A stretch of 64,000 nt of DNA from Nitrosomonas sp. (GCA_024281995.1 JAMWZW010000001.1:620001-684000); one strand, 5' to 3'; numbered from the stretch's first letter, positions 39,307 to 49,292 are shown. The notes: generated by a model from the letters alone, not told the origin. Program-made: numbers and translations.

Positions 39307-40465
39307 GTCGTCCCTGAAAAAGATACTCAATAATTGTTATTGAGATTTAGAAATTGAATCTGATATTTTCTTTCATTGTGGAACATAACCTTCGTTAATT
39401 AGATCCGCATCGAAAGATGGGGAAATTTTGCTGCTGTTCCTTGAAAAAAGAGCCAAAAAATGGCCAGCAGCCATCGTTTTATATTCCAGGCGCAGGCCGG
39501 CCTCAATAAATTGATACGATCGCCAATAGCGCCTTTCAAGAAGTTTTTCGCCAACCTGTAATCCGATTTCAAGTGACCGATAACCGGTTCAATCGCTGCG
39601 TGGCTTTCATATTCGTATTGCTTGTGGTCTTTTCCCTTGGCCACACATTACACTTGCGGTTCATGCAGTGAGTAGATCTTATTGGTATCTTTCGGTTTTT
39701 TGCGCTAGAACCCGCTCATACAGTAGAAAATCCTTTTGGTAGCACTCAAATAAGCAGTGCTGCGGCAGTTCTCTGCGTAATTCCCGTATCAAAATACCGG
39801 CGATGGTTCTCAATCGTTTGAGTGCTCGTTTCGCCTTCGCTCTTTTGGTTACGTGACGAAAATGACGGATAGCCAAGCGTAATGATTTCACTTCTTTTCC
39901 TGTACCGTCGTGTCAATAACAACCACATCCTCCAACGCCGCACGCCCATGCAAAACAACGCTTATGCGGAAAATCCGCTCAACTCCTTCAGCACCGATGC
40001 GTTTACGAAAATGCACCAGTTCGGTACTGTGGCAAGGAAGCCTCCGCTGAAATTCCTTCATACCGCAAAAAGCTTGTGAGTCAAGATTGCGTTTCCACTG
40101 CGGCACTACCGCTTCATCGTTCAAATCCTCTAGCTGCTTTAAGATCAACAACCCAATCATCAAGCGTATCGGTTTGCTTGGCGCACCTATTCCTTCTGTG
40201 TAATGGATGCTAAACACTCCATCAAACTCATGCCAGGGTATTTCCTGTGCCAGCTTTAGCAGCGGATCTGTGGGGTCAAGCTGTAATAACAGGTTTGTTG
40301 CAAACAAACTCGATTGATGGGAAGTTTTGCTGGGCGTGAGCATCGATTATTCACCATTTCGACCAGAAATTAACGCCAATTTTAACATTACTGGTCGATT
40401 TGATCTGTCTGCATACTACCATTCAACCTATAGATCAGTTAGTTGAAAGCTTTTTCAGGACTGAC
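39307..40465 (-). mobile_element. Degenerate IS5-like element inside the carbonic anhydrase gene
   Basis: About 1159 bases. The ends GTCGTCCCTGAAAAAG (39307-39322) and, on the minus strand from 40465, GTCAGTCCTGAAAAAG are inverted repeats. TAATTA (39301-39306 and 40466-40471) flanks both sides as the target duplication; because it is itself palindromic it lengthens the apparent inverted repeat to 23 bases with three mismatches. Excision of the element with one TAATTA copy restores the host reading frame. Confidence 0.88.
39399..40343 (-). pseudogene. IS5-family transposase relic with internal deletions
   Basis: Three pieces in different frames. 40343-39888 encodes the N-terminus (MLTPSKTSHQSSLF, PIRLMIGLLILKQL, then VVIDTTVQEK with the first catalytic Asp). 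39891-39679 resumes with RAKAKRALKRLRTIAGIL after an apparent deletion and frame change. 39644-39399 carries AKGKDHKQYEYES joined directly to HAAIEPVIGHLKSDYRL, so roughly 100 residues with the second catalytic Asp are missing. The element cannot move on its own. Confidence 0.85.
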
Positions 40466-40872
40466 TAATTACTTGACTAACGATAATATCGCGACCATTG
40501 AATATTCAGTGGCAGTATTAAGTACACCTCTGATAATGGTTTTGGAGCATAAAAGTTGTGGCGCTGTGAGAGCAGCCATTGATGCGGTAGATGAGCATAA
40601 GGACTTTCCTGAACATATTCAACTCCTTACCAGTACAATAGCGCCTGCAGTAAGAGCCGTTAGCGATAAATCCAGTAATCGCCTAATGAATGTCACGCGA
40701 ATGAATGTCATTATGACTGTTGAGAGATTAAGAAATAAAACCTCAGTGTTAGATTTTTATCATGAACAAAAGAGAATTCGAATTGTAGGAGGCGTGTATC
40801 ATTTGGATAGTGGAAAAGGCGAGCTTGCCGCTTAATTTTTTTATCTTATTGTAATTTGTGCAGATCATACTA

Positions 40873-41725
40873 GGTACTGTTGACATTTTGAACTAAGTAT
40901 TTAACTTATACAAACTCGTAATATTGAGGTTCCTACACCACTAACAAAACGAGTTTACGATGTCCCGATTGATGCTCAGTGATGAGTTCTGGTCGAAGCT
41001 GGAGAAGATTCTGCTTCAAGAAGCGATTTATAACAAGTGCAATCTGCGCATGACGGTAGAAGGAATGCTGTATCGAATGCGGGTTGGCTGTCCGTGGCGA
41101 GACCTGCCCAAGGCGTTCGGCGGCTGGAATTCCATCTATAAAAGATTCAATGCGTGGTCATTAAGCAACAAATGGTTAAGGATTTTCAAGGCGTTGGCTA
41201 TTGATCCGGATTGGGAATGGGAATTTATTGATGGCGGCTATGTTAAAGCGCATCAGCATAGTGCGGGAGCAGCGAGTCAAGATTCGCAAGCTGAAGGTCA
41301 AAAGCCGTGCAGGCAATACCACAAAGATCCATTTAGCGGTCGATGGTTATGGTTTACCAGTTGAGTTTGAAATTACCGGTGGAGAAATCAATGACTGTTC
41401 TGCAGCACCTGAGTTGATTGCCAGGTTGCCTGATGCGAAAGCGATTGTTGCGGACAAAGGCTATGACAGCGAATGTATACGGGAACAGATAACGAAGAAG
41501 GGGGCTCGGGCTGTGATACCGAGAAAGCGCAATTCGTTGAAGGGTAACGCAGATATCGATTGGGGTTTGTATAGATGCCGGCATTTGGTGGAGAATGCTT
41601 TTGCCCGGCTAAAGCAGTATCGGGCAATAGCGACACGATACGACAAACTAAAGCGAAATTTTGAGAGTATGGTAGCCATGGCGTGTCGATTTCTGTGGCT
41701 ACCTATATGAAATGTCAACAGACCC
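40873..41725 (+). mobile_element. IS5-family (IS427-group-like) insertion sequence
   Basis: An 853-base element. The left end GGTACTGTTGACATTT and the right end (minus strand from 41725) GGGTCTGTTGACATTT match at 14 of 16 bases. TA flanks both sides (40871-40872 and 41726-41727), as expected for this group's short target. It lies 37 bases after the carbonic anhydrase pseudogene and 154 bases before ccmA. Confidence 0.88.
40960..41710 (+). pseudogene. IS427-group transposase, frameshifted
   Basis: The first frame (40960 to about 41298) encodes MSRLMLSDEFWSKLEKIL ... VGCPWRDLP ... FIDGGYVKAHQHS with the first catalytic Asp. The sequence then continues in the +1 frame (about 41300-41710) as KSRAGNTTKIHLAVDGYGLP ... 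IVADKGYDSE ... ENAFARLKQYR with the remaining Asp and Glu. The joint looks like one extra C near 41299 before AAAAGCC. Some IS5-type elements use programmed frameshifting, but that is normally -1 at a longer A-run, so a disabling insertion is more likely. Confidence 0.82.
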
Positions 41726-41879
41726 TAATATTTTGTGTCGATAATTATGGACGATTGGATATCGTAATAGTATGTTATTGTAATTTCTCTTAAGTTCTTC
41801 AGGCTATAGAAATATCTACTGTTATAGACCTCTTCATACGTTATAATCCTACGTTTTATTCCAATAATTGACCAAGATC

Positions 41880-42494
41880 ATGTTACAAGGGATTAACTTA
41901 GCATGTGTTCGCGGTGATCGTGAGCTATTTAAGGATGTTAATTTTTCTCTTGAAACTGGTAGCTTAATGCAGGTACGAGGTCCAAATGGCAGTGGTAAAA
42001 CGAGTTTGTTACGCATGCTTTGTGGATTATCGAGTCCTGCCGCTGGCGAAATTCGTTGGCACGGTGAAGCTATCCGTCCTTTGAATGAAGATTATTTTGC
42101 CGCCATGACTTATATTGGTCATTTAAGTGGAACTAAAGACGATTTGACAGTTATAGAGAATTTAAGAATTTCAAGTGCGCTTTCAGGATTTGAAATTAGC
42201 AGCGATCAAGCGAGTGAAGCGCTTGAATACATTGGTTTAGGTGGAAGGGAACATTTATTGGTAAAGGTTCTATCTCAAGGCCAGAGACGTAGAGTAGCAC
42301 TGGCTCGTTTGCTAACTTGCAAAACTCCGTTATGGATTCTTGATGAGCCTCTGGTGGCATTGGACGTAACGGCTGTCAAGTTGATTCAAGGGGTACTGGA
42401 ACAACACTTGCAGCAGAATGGCATGATAGTCATGACGACTCATCAAGAAATTGATATTGCGGCTGCATCTATTGTGCAACTTCATCTGGCGTGA
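41880..42494 (+). CDS. ccmA: Heme exporter ATP-binding protein CcmA
   Basis: About 204 residues. ABC ATPase of the CcmABCD complex that releases holo-CcmE: Walker A GPNGSGKTS, signature LSQGQRRRVALARLL, Walker B LWILDEP. The ATG at 41880 (MLQGINLACVRG) is preferred to a TTG four codons upstream. First gene of the ccm operon; overlaps ccmB by four bases. Confidence 0.96.
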   Translation: MLQGINLACVRGDRELFKDVNFSLETGSLMQVRGPNGSGKTSLLRMLCGLSSPAAGEIRWHGEAIRPLNEDYFAAMTYIGHLSGTKDDLTVIENLRISSALSGFEISSDQASEALEYIGLGGREHLLVKVLSQGQRRRVALARLLTCKTPLWILDEPLVALDVTAVKLIQGVLEQHLQQNGMIVMTTHQEIDIAAASIVQLHLA

Positions 42495-43153
42495 TAGCGA
42501 TGGGGATCATTAAGCGTGATTTACTGTTGGCTATACGCCGCCAGTCCGATGTTTTAACCACTTTATTTTTTTTCATCATCGTAGTGAGTCTTTTTCCACT
42601 GAGTGTGGGTCCTGAAATGAACATGCTACGAGCAATGGCGCCCGGCGTGGTTTGGGTGGCTGCGTTGTTGGCTTCGATGTTGTCTTTGAACAGAATGTTT
42701 TCTAATGATTATTCAGATGGCACGTTGGAACAAATGCTGCTATCGCCTCAATCGTTATCACTATTGGTTCTTGGAAAAGCCTTTGCCCATTGGTTGGTAA
42801 CAGGTATTCCGCTAGTAATCATGGCGCCGATATTAGGTATTCAATACGATTTGCCATCCGAAGCATTGCTAGTGTTGACAATCACTTTGTTGCTGGGAAC
42901 TCCGGTATTAAGCTTGATTGGTGCAATTGGTGCAGCACTGACTTTAGGATTGCGGGGTGGAAGTGTGCTGGTTTCATTATTGGTGTTGCCACTGTATATT
43001 CCGGTACTTATTTTTGGTGCCGGTGCGGTTGAGGCGAATATGGCAGGAATAGGATTTGAGGCACACTTGTCGCTTCTTGGTGCATTCCTGCTGGTATCAT
43101 TGGTGCTTGCTCCCTGGGCCACGGCTTCATCTCTACGAGTTTCATTGGAGTAA
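42491..43153 (+). CDS. ccmB: Heme exporter permease CcmB
   Basis: A 220-residue inner membrane protein with six hydrophobic segments and the family region SDGTLEQMLLSPQSL, partner of CcmA. The GTG at 42491 overlaps the ccmA stop; an ATG at 42500 is an alternative start. A 203-base AT-rich gap with no gene seen follows before ccmC. Confidence 0.95.
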   Translation: MIAMGIIKRDLLLAIRRQSDVLTTLFFFIIVVSLFPLSVGPEMNMLRAMAPGVVWVAALLASMLSLNRMFSNDYSDGTLEQMLLSPQSLSLLVLGKAFAHWLVTGIPLVIMAPILGIQYDLPSEALLVLTITLLLGTPVLSLIGAIGAALTLGLRGGSVLVSLLVLPLYIPVLIFGAGAVEANMAGIGFEAHLSLLGAFLLVSLVLAPWATASSLRVSLE

Positions 43154-43356
43154 GCGAGTACACTTTAACAAAAGTATGCTAATAACAATTTGTATTGTAA
43201 TAAAAAAATAAATTCTGGCGATTTTTGGCATTTCGAGTTTGTAAATAGAAGGCAATTTTTTTGTGTTTTTAGTATAGAATTGAAAATATAAAAATATAAG
43301 CCATTTGGTCTCAACTATAGAGCCTACTTTTAATTAAAAGAATTATAACGTTTGAT

Positions 43357-44103
43357 ATGACAATCAATTGGTTCAAGTATTCCTCTCCTGCAAGTTTTTA
43401 CTCACTGGCAGGAAAAATGATTCCAATATTTGCTTTTGCCTCAGCTGCATTATTAGTGGCAGGTCTTTATGTTGGTTTTTTTGTGGCACCTACGGATTTT
43501 CAGCAAGGTGAAGCTTATCGAATAATTTTTATTCATGTGCCTGCTGCATGGATGTCAATGTTTCTTTATGTCGTGATGGCTTTTTGGGCAGGCATTGGTT
43601 TGGCATTTAATACAAGATTATCTTCTATGTTTGCTACAGCAATAGCACCAACGGGAGCTATGTTTACTTTTATTGCATTATGGACAGGTGCACTATGGGG
43701 AAAGCCAATGTGGGGAACATGGTGGGTATGGGATGCAAGGCTGACTTCCGAATTAATCTTATTATTTCTATATATAGGGTTTATGTCTTTACAGGCGGCA
43801 ATTGATGATCCCCGTCGTGCTGACAAAGCCGGTGCAATTATTGCTTTGGTTGGTGTAGTGAATATTCCAATTATTTATTTCTCAGTGCAATGGTGGAATA
43901 CCTTGCATCAGGGTGCATCGGTTAGTATTAACCAAGCTCCATCTATGGCATCAACCATGTTGCTTGGCATGTTGATTATGGTGTTTGCAAGCTGGATGTA
44001 CTCAATCGCAGTGATTCTAAAACGCACGCGAGTAATCATTATTGAACGCGAAAGCCATACAGCATGGGTGACAGAGTTGCAGAAAAAGGAATTTATACGA
44101 TGA
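43357..44103 (+). CDS. ccmC: Heme-handling protein CcmC
   Basis: A 248-residue membrane protein with six helices and the periplasmic tryptophan-rich WGTWWVWDARLTSE motif that presents heme to CcmE. The flanking periplasmic histidines (FIHVPAAW and NTLHQGAS) are present. The stop overlaps ccmD as ATGA. Confidence 0.97.
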   Translation: MTINWFKYSSPASFYSLAGKMIPIFAFASAALLVAGLYVGFFVAPTDFQQGEAYRIIFIHVPAAWMSMFLYVVMAFWAGIGLAFNTRLSSMFATAIAPTGAMFTFIALWTGALWGKPMWGTWWVWDARLTSELILLFLYIGFMSLQAAIDDPRRADKAGAIIALVGVVNIPIIYFSVQWWNTLHQGASVSINQAPSMASTMLLGMLIMVFASWMYSIAVILKRTRVIIIERESHTAWVTELQKKEFIR

Positions 44104-44285
44104 ATTGGTCGAGTGTATCGGATTTTTTTGCTATGGGAGGCTATGGACTTTATGTTTGGGGTTCATATGTGGTGACGTTTATTTGTATAGTTGGTGAAAT
44201 TTGGTTTATTTCAAATCGCCGCCGAACTTTGGAAAAGCAATATAGTCTCATTCGTAACATTAATATAAGAAGAGATAAAAAATGA
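44100..44285 (+). CDS. ccmD: CcmD, small membrane subunit
   Basis: A 61-residue protein with the family start [15 protein letters not shown], one membrane helix and a basic cytoplasmic tail. It stabilises CcmABC and helps release CcmE. The ATG at 44100 overlaps ccmC; an earlier in-frame ATG (44064) lies within ccmC and is unlikely. It overlaps ccmE by four bases. Confidence 0.93.
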   Translation: MNWSSVSDFFAMGGYGLYVWGSYVVTFICIVGEIWFISNRRRTLEKQYSLIRNINIRRDKK

Positions 44286-44731
44286 AGCCCCGTCATAAGA
44301 AACTTGCAATCATTGTTTCAGGAATTACTGTATTAGGCATTGCTTCAATGCTGGTACTTAACGCTTTTCAAAGTAACTTAGTTTTTTTCTTTAGTCCATC
44401 TCAAGTTGTTGCAAAAGAAGCACCGATTGGTAAAAGCTTTAGAATTGGAGGATTGGTTGCAGAAGGTAGTGTTAAGCGTGAGGATGGCTCTACAACAGTA
44501 CACTTTGCTGTGACTGATACAGCGGAAACTATCCCTGTTATTTATACGGGAATTTTGCCTGATTTATTTCGCGAAGGTAAAGGCGTTGTTGCACAAGGAA
44601 AAATATCGAGTGCTGGTATTTTTGAAGCTGATGAAGTACTAGCCAAGCACGATGAAAATTACATGCCGCCTGAAGCTGCAGAAGCTTTAGAAAAAGCTGC
44701 TAAAGCTCAAAAAGCATCATTAACACAATAA
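44282..44731 (+). CDS. ccmE: Heme chaperone CcmE
   Basis: A 149-residue protein with one N-terminal membrane anchor and a periplasmic OB-fold. The heme-binding histidine is His123 in [11 protein letters not shown], the classical HxxxY form. It carries heme from CcmABCD to CcmF. Confidence 0.97.
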   Translation: MKPRHKKLAIIVSGITVLGIASMLVLNAFQSNLVFFFSPSQVVAKEAPIGKSFRIGGLVAEGSVKREDGSTTVHFAVTDTAETIPVIYTGILPDLFREGKGVVAQGKISSAGIFEADEVLAKHDENYMPPEAAEALEKAAKAQKASLTQ

Positions 44732-44803
44732 ACCCGAAGATATATATGATCTGAGGGATTCATTTTTAATTCTGAATAAATTTCAATTGATAAAAACAAA
44801 ATC

Positions 44804-46861
44804 ATGATTCCTGAAATTGGTAATTTTGCATTGATACTTGCTTTACTTTTAGCTACTGTACAAGGAACACTGCCCATTATTGGAGCAACTCGCGGTATTT
44901 CTTCTTGGATTGCACTTGCCAGGCCAGTTGTCCAAGGGCAATTTGTATTTGTGCTAATAGCTTTCTCATGTTTAGCTTATTCTTTTGTGAGTAGCGATTT
45001 CTCAGTTTTAAATGTGGCTAAAAATTCAAATACTGAATTACCGTTTCAATACAGGCTAGCAGCTACTTGGGGTTCGCATGAAGGTTCGCTATTACTGTGG
45101 GTATTGATGCTTGCAGGCTGGTCTGTAGCGGTCAGTGTTTTCAGTAAACAATTACCGGATGATATTGTGGCGCGAGTACTTGGAGTGTTAGGGATTGTCA
45201 GTATCGGTTTCTACTTATTTATGCTAATTACTTCAAATCCATTCGACCGACTGTTACCCGCCGCATCTGAAGGCAGCGACTTAAATCCGCTTTTGCAGGA
45301 TGCGGGTATGGTGGTTCATCCGCCAATGCTTTATATGGGGTATGTCGGATTTTCAATAGCCTTTGCTTTTGCAATTGCAGCATTGATGAGTGGTAAACTT
45401 GATGCAACTTGGGCGCGTTGGTCTCGTCCCTGGACGATTGTCGCATGGGTCTTCTTGACATTCGGAATCATGCTTGGTAGCTGGTGGGCGTATTATGAAT
45501 TAGGTTGGGGCGGATGGTGGTTCTGGGATCCTGTTGAAAATGCTTCATTCATGCCATGGCTGGTTGGTACCGCTTTAGTTCATTCGTTAGCAGTTACTGA
45601 AAAACGAGGAAGTTTCAAAAGTTGGACAGTTTTATTAGCAATTTGTGCGTTTGCATTGAGCTTGCTGGGAACCTTCCTTGTCCGGTCAGGTGTGTTAACC
45701 TCAGTTCATGCGTTTGCCACAGATCCCGCTCGTGGGATATTTATTCTGATTTTTCTAGTAGTTGTTATCAGTTGTTCGTTAGTATTATTCGCATGGCGTG
45801 CACCTAAAGTTGGATTAGGTGGAAGATTCGATTTGGTTTCGCGTGAATCTATGCTATTAACCAATAACATATTATTATTAGTTGCAGCTGCAAGTGTTCT
45901 CCTGGGAACATTATATCCGCTCATTATTGATGCTTTGGGTTTGGGTAAATTATCAGTAGGACCTCCTTACTTTGAAGCCGTTTTTGTTCCTGTGATGACG
46001 CCAGCAATTTTTTTAATCGGCGTTGGACCTATTTCTCGATGGAAGCAAATGAGTTTGCCAGCGCTGGCGGTCCGTTTACGTTGGGCATTTGCTATAAGTG
46101 TACTTTCTGCGTTGATTGCGCCATATTTTATGGGTGAATGGAAGCCGATGATCAGTTTTGGATTGTTACTGGCTTTCTGGATCATAGTATGTATAGTGGT
46201 TAGTTTGAAGCATCGCCTGAATATCAGTAGAGAAGGTAGTTTCTTCACAAAGCTGGCAAAGCAATCGAGAAGTTACTATGGTATGCACTTAGCGCATATG
46301 GGTGTGGCGGTATTCATAATCGGTGTGACACTGGTAAATGGTTATGAGACCGAAAAAGACGTCCGCATGGAAATTGGTAGCCGGGTATCTGTCGGAGGGT
46401 ATTCCTTCCAATTCAATGGTACCAGTGATGTCACTGGACCGAATTATAAGGCGGTACGTGGCGATATTGGTGTTTTTAAAGATAACCAATTCGTGCGCAA
46501 TTTATATCCGGAAAAACGTACTTACAATGCTTCAGGCATGGCAATGACTGAAGCCGCGATTGATACGGGATTGTTGCGTGATCTTTATGTCGCACTGGGT
46601 GAACCATTAACAAACGGTGCATGGGTAGTACGTGCATATCATAAGCCATTTGTTGATTGGATTTGGCTGGGATGTTTGTTGATGGCTATTGGTGGTATCA
46701 CATCAGTAACAGATCGGCGCTATCGTTTGAAGATTAGCAAAAAGAAATCAGTAGCATCTGCGGAGGTTGAATTAGTGCAGCAATCAGAAGAAATACCTGC
46801 GGCTGTTTCTTCGTCAGCATTATCTAAGGCAGAACTAGTGACAGAGACAACTAAGGTATGA
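44804..46861 (+). CDS. ccmF: Cytochrome c heme lyase subunit CcmF
   Basis: A 685-residue polytopic membrane protein with the tryptophan-rich GWGGWWFWDPVENAS motif, the LVRSGVLTSVHAFA region and many helices. It attaches heme to apocytochromes with CcmH and CcmI. The charged C-terminal tail (about residues 635-685) is cytoplasmic. The stop overlaps ccmG by four bases. Confidence 0.97.
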   Translation: MIPEIGNFALILALLLATVQGTLPIIGATRGISSWIALARPVVQGQFVFVLIAFSCLAYSFVSSDFSVLNVAKNSNTELPFQYRLAATWGSHEGSLLLWVLMLAGWSVAVSVFSKQLPDDIVARVLGVLGIVSIGFYLFMLITSNPFDRLLPAASEGSDLNPLLQDAGMVVHPPMLYMGYVGFSIAFAFAIAALMSGKLDATWARWSRPWTIVAWVFLTFGIMLGSWWAYYELGWGGWWFWDPVENASFMPWLVGTALVHSLAVTEKRGSFKSWTVLLAICAFALSLLGTFLVRSGVLTSVHAFATDPARGIFILIFLVVVISCSLVLFAWRAPKVGLGGRFDLVSRESMLLTNNILLLVAAASVLLGTLYPLIIDALGLGKLSVGPPYFEAVFVPVMTPAIFLIGVGPISRWKQMSLPALAVRLRWAFAISVLSALIAPYFMGEWKPMISFGLLLAFWIIVCIVVSLKHRLNISREGSFFTKLAKQSRSYYGMHLAHMGVAVFIIGVTLVNGYETEKDVRMEIGSRVSVGGYSFQFNGTSDVTGPNYKAVRGDIGVFKDNQFVRNLYPEKRTYNASGMAMTEAAIDTGLLRDLYVALGEPLTNGAWVVRAYHKPFVDWIWLGCLLMAIGGITSVTDRRYRLKISKKKSVASAEVELVQQSEEIPAAVSSSALSKAELVTETTKV

Positions 46862-47388
46862 TGCGCTATCTGATTCCTTTATTTGCATTCATGGTGCTCG
46901 CAGCTTTTCTACTTGTCGGATTAACGTTAAATCCCCGGCAGGTACCTTCGCCGTTGATCGATAAGCCAGCCCCTAAATTTCGACTCAATCAATTGCATGA
47001 ACCAGACAGGATCATGTCGTCAGATGACAATCTAGGCAAGGTCTGGATGTTGAATGTATGGGCGTCATGGTGCGTTGCGTGTCGTGATGAACACCCACTT
47101 TTAGTGCAATTGGCGAAATCGGGGATTGTACCGATTTATGGTCTCAATTATAAAGATGAACGCAGTACCGCATTGCAATGGCTTAAACGTTATGGGGATC
47201 CTTATGCTATCAGCATTGTTGACACTGATGGGAAAGTCGGTATCGATTATGGTGTTTATGGTGTACCAGAAACCTATGTTATTGATAAGAATGGTATTAT
47301 TAGGCACAAACAAATTGGACCGGTTACAGTAGAATCATTGGAAAGAACCATAATTCCGCTGATCAAAGAATTGCAGCAGCAAGCATAG
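46858..47388 (+). CDS. ccmG: Thiol:disulfide interchange protein CcmG/DsbE
   Basis: A 176-residue membrane-anchored thioredoxin-fold protein. The N-terminal helix (about 4-22) holds it in the inner membrane and the redox site is Cys72-Cys75 in WASWCVACRDEHP. The cis-proline region is YGVPETYVID. It keeps apocytochrome CxxCH cysteines reduced. Confidence 0.96.
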   Translation: MMRYLIPLFAFMVLAAFLLVGLTLNPRQVPSPLIDKPAPKFRLNQLHEPDRIMSSDDNLGKVWMLNVWASWCVACRDEHPLLVQLAKSGIVPIYGLNYKDERSTALQWLKRYGDPYAISIVDTDGKVGIDYGVYGVPETYVIDKNGIIRHKQIGPVTVESLERTIIPLIKELQQQA

Positions 47389-47423
47389 TATTAAGTATTT
47401 CTAAAATAAAGGCTAGCCTTGTC

Positions 47424-47924
47424 ATGATATATCAATTTAAGGGAGTAATGAAAGTATATAACATATTGTTTTTATTGTTGCTATTGATTCCGTTAGTAGG
47501 ATGGGCAAAAGAAGCCATACCAGTTGCCGAAGATCCTGAAGTTGAAAAAAGAATGTTGGCATTGACGATGGATTTGCGTTGTTTGGTTTGTCAGAATGAA
47601 CCCATTTCGGATTCCCGTGCGGAATTTTCAAACGACATTCGCCGTGAAATCCGGGAGCAAATCAAGGCCGATAAATCAGATGAAGAAATTGTTCAGTTTT
47701 TAGTCGATCGATACGGAGATTTCATTCTTTATAACCCTCCTATGAAATCAACAACTCTTCTGTTATGGTTTGGTCCAATTGCATTATTTGTCATTGCACT
47801 CGGAGCCCTGATTGTTCATTTAAGGCGTCGCCGTGTTCAAGTTAAAGAGATAGCACTTTCCCCAGAACAGCTTGCCCGTGCGGAAGCATTACTGAACGAA
47901 GAAAAAAAAGGTAAAAAAGTATGA
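47424..47924 (+). CDS. ccmH: Cytochrome c maturation protein CcmH
   Basis: A protein of up to 166 residues with a signal peptide, the redox motif LRCLVCQNE (Cys53 and Cys56 counted from 47424), the three-helix region with DFILYNPP and a C-terminal membrane helix. The ATG at 47448 (MKVYNILFLLLL) gives a more normal signal peptide than the one at 47424. The stop overlaps ccmI. Confidence 0.95.
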   Translation: MIYQFKGVMKVYNILFLLLLLIPLVGWAKEAIPVAEDPEVEKRMLALTMDLRCLVCQNEPISDSRAEFSNDIRREIREQIKADKSDEEIVQFLVDRYGDFILYNPPMKSTTLLLWFGPIALFVIALGALIVHLRRRRVQVKEIALSPEQLARAEALLNEEKKGKKV

Positions 47925-49285
47925 CGGCTTTTTGGGTTATTTCTGGTATTTTCATTGTAGTAGCGTTGTTGTTTGTCGTTCCTACGCTACTACGTAATAA
48001 AGATAATCAATTGACAAACCTTGAGCACGATGCTGTGAATATTACGGTATACCGCGATCAAATCGACGAACTCGATAGAGATTTGGAAAACGATATTTTA
48101 AATCAGGAACAGTACAATAAAAGTAAGCAAGAATTGCAGCAACGTATGTTGCAAGATGTAAGCGGGCAAGAACAATTAACACTGAATAAGAATAAGAAGT
48201 TTCAAAATATTGCATTAGCTGCGATTTTGACACTGGGATTTCCGCTTGCTGCCATTTTTTTGTATTTGAATATCGGTGACACGCGCGGATTATTGCCGCA
48301 AGCGCAGCTAGCCAGTGTTATACAAATGGATAGAAGTGGTGGTGCTGGCGATGATATGAATGGTCATGATTTTTCTGCGGCACTGGAAAATCTTATTGCA
48401 AGGTTGAGTAGTAATCCAGAAGATGTGGAAGGATGGCTTATGTTGGCACGTACCTATACAGCTATGGAACGTTTTACCGAAGCCAGTAATACTTACGCTA
48501 AACTTGCTGAGTTAGTACCCAATAATCCACAAATACTTAGCGATTACGCACGTGCACTTGGCCTCAAGAATCAAGGAACACTCGTTGGAAAACCCACGGA
48601 ATTGCTTAACGACGCCCTAAAGATTGATCCAGGATTTCCACCAGCGCTTGCACTGGCCGGTCACGCGGAATTTGAGCAGGAAAATTATGCGGCAGCTTCC
48701 GCGCACTGGGAAAAACTGTTGACTACCATTCCTGCTGATTCACCCTTAGCGAAGTCTGTTAAAGATAGTATTGCTGAGGCCAAGCTATTGGCACTTGGTA
48801 CAGGCAATGTACAAGTGGCTGAGAAGCCAGCTGTCCACACAACATCCGAAGCCAAAAATGATTTAACGGCTGAAACGGGCCGCCAACCCGTGGTTTCTGA
48901 AACCAAACTAGCTCAAGCAAGTTCTGGTGCCACGGCTAATTCATCATCAGTATCTGGCCATGTAGCCCTAAAATCTGAATTGGCGTCTAAAGCATCTGCC
49001 AATGACACATTATTCATTTATGCACGCGCTAAAACCGGTCCTAAAGTACCGTTGGCGATTTTGCGCTTGAAGGTAAGCGACTTACCAGCATCATTTACAT
49101 TAACCGATGATATGGCAATGATGCCAACGATGAAAATGTCAAGTTTTCCAGAAATTGTAATTGAAGCCAGAATTTCCAAGTCTGGCCAGGCCGTTCCTGC
49201 AAGCGGTGATTTGCAAGGATTTAGTGAACCGGTCAAACTGGGATACAATGACATTTTAATTGTAATTGATCGGCAAATTCCTTAA
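47921..49285 (+). CDS. ccmI: Cytochrome c maturation protein CcmI
   Basis: A 454-residue protein with two membrane helices (about 3-25 and 90-110) flanking a coiled-coil cytoplasmic loop. A periplasmic TPR domain follows (about 145-260; EGWLMLARTYTAMERF, NPQILSDYARALGL) that binds apocytochrome c C-termini in studied homologues. A Ser/Ala-rich linker leads to a C-terminal beta-rich domain (about 335-454; LFIYARAKTGPKVPLA). Last gene of the ccm operon. Confidence 0.94.
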   Translation: MTAFWVISGIFIVVALLFVVPTLLRNKDNQLTNLEHDAVNITVYRDQIDELDRDLENDILNQEQYNKSKQELQQRMLQDVSGQEQLTLNKNKKFQNIALAAILTLGFPLAAIFLYLNIGDTRGLLPQAQLASVIQMDRSGGAGDDMNGHDFSAALENLIARLSSNPEDVEGWLMLARTYTAMERFTEASNTYAKLAELVPNNPQILSDYARALGLKNQGTLVGKPTELLNDALKIDPGFPPALALAGHAEFEQENYAAASAHWEKLLTTIPADSPLAKSVKDSIAEAKLLALGTGNVQVAEKPAVHTTSEAKNDLTAETGRQPVVSETKLAQASSGATANSSSVSGHVALKSELASKASANDTLFIYARAKTGPKVPLAILRLKVSDLPASFTLTDDMAMMPTMKMSSFPEIVIEARISKSGQAVPASGDLQGFSEPVKLGYNDILIVIDRQIP

Positions 49286-49292
49286 TTAAATC

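Larger units (their letters stand above)
39035..40835 (+). pseudogene. Beta-carbonic anhydrase, interrupted by a stop and an IS
   Basis: The first part (39035-39306) encodes carbonic anhydrase sequence including LMRGNEWYVTGKS and the zinc-site SCSDSRVSPEHCFDE, but contains a TAA at 39197-39199 (where a CAA or CAG would be expected) and no start codon. The second part (40466-40835) continues with LTNDNIATIEYSVAVL and the other zinc ligands in HKSCGAVRAAID, ending LDSGKGELAA. Removing 39307-40465 rejoins the halves in frame (AFSN-YLTND). The gene once hydrated CO2 to bicarbonate; it now carries at least two independent lesions. Confidence 0.93.

Noticed and set aside
40443..40835. A complete short carbonic anhydrase gene starting at 40443
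   Set aside because: Its first codons lie inside the IS end; real similarity begins after 40465 and is only the C-terminal half of the enzyme.
41201..41298. Independent second transposase gene starting at 41201
   Set aside because: The N-terminal part of that frame is shadow sequence; real transposase similarity in this frame begins only after about 41300.
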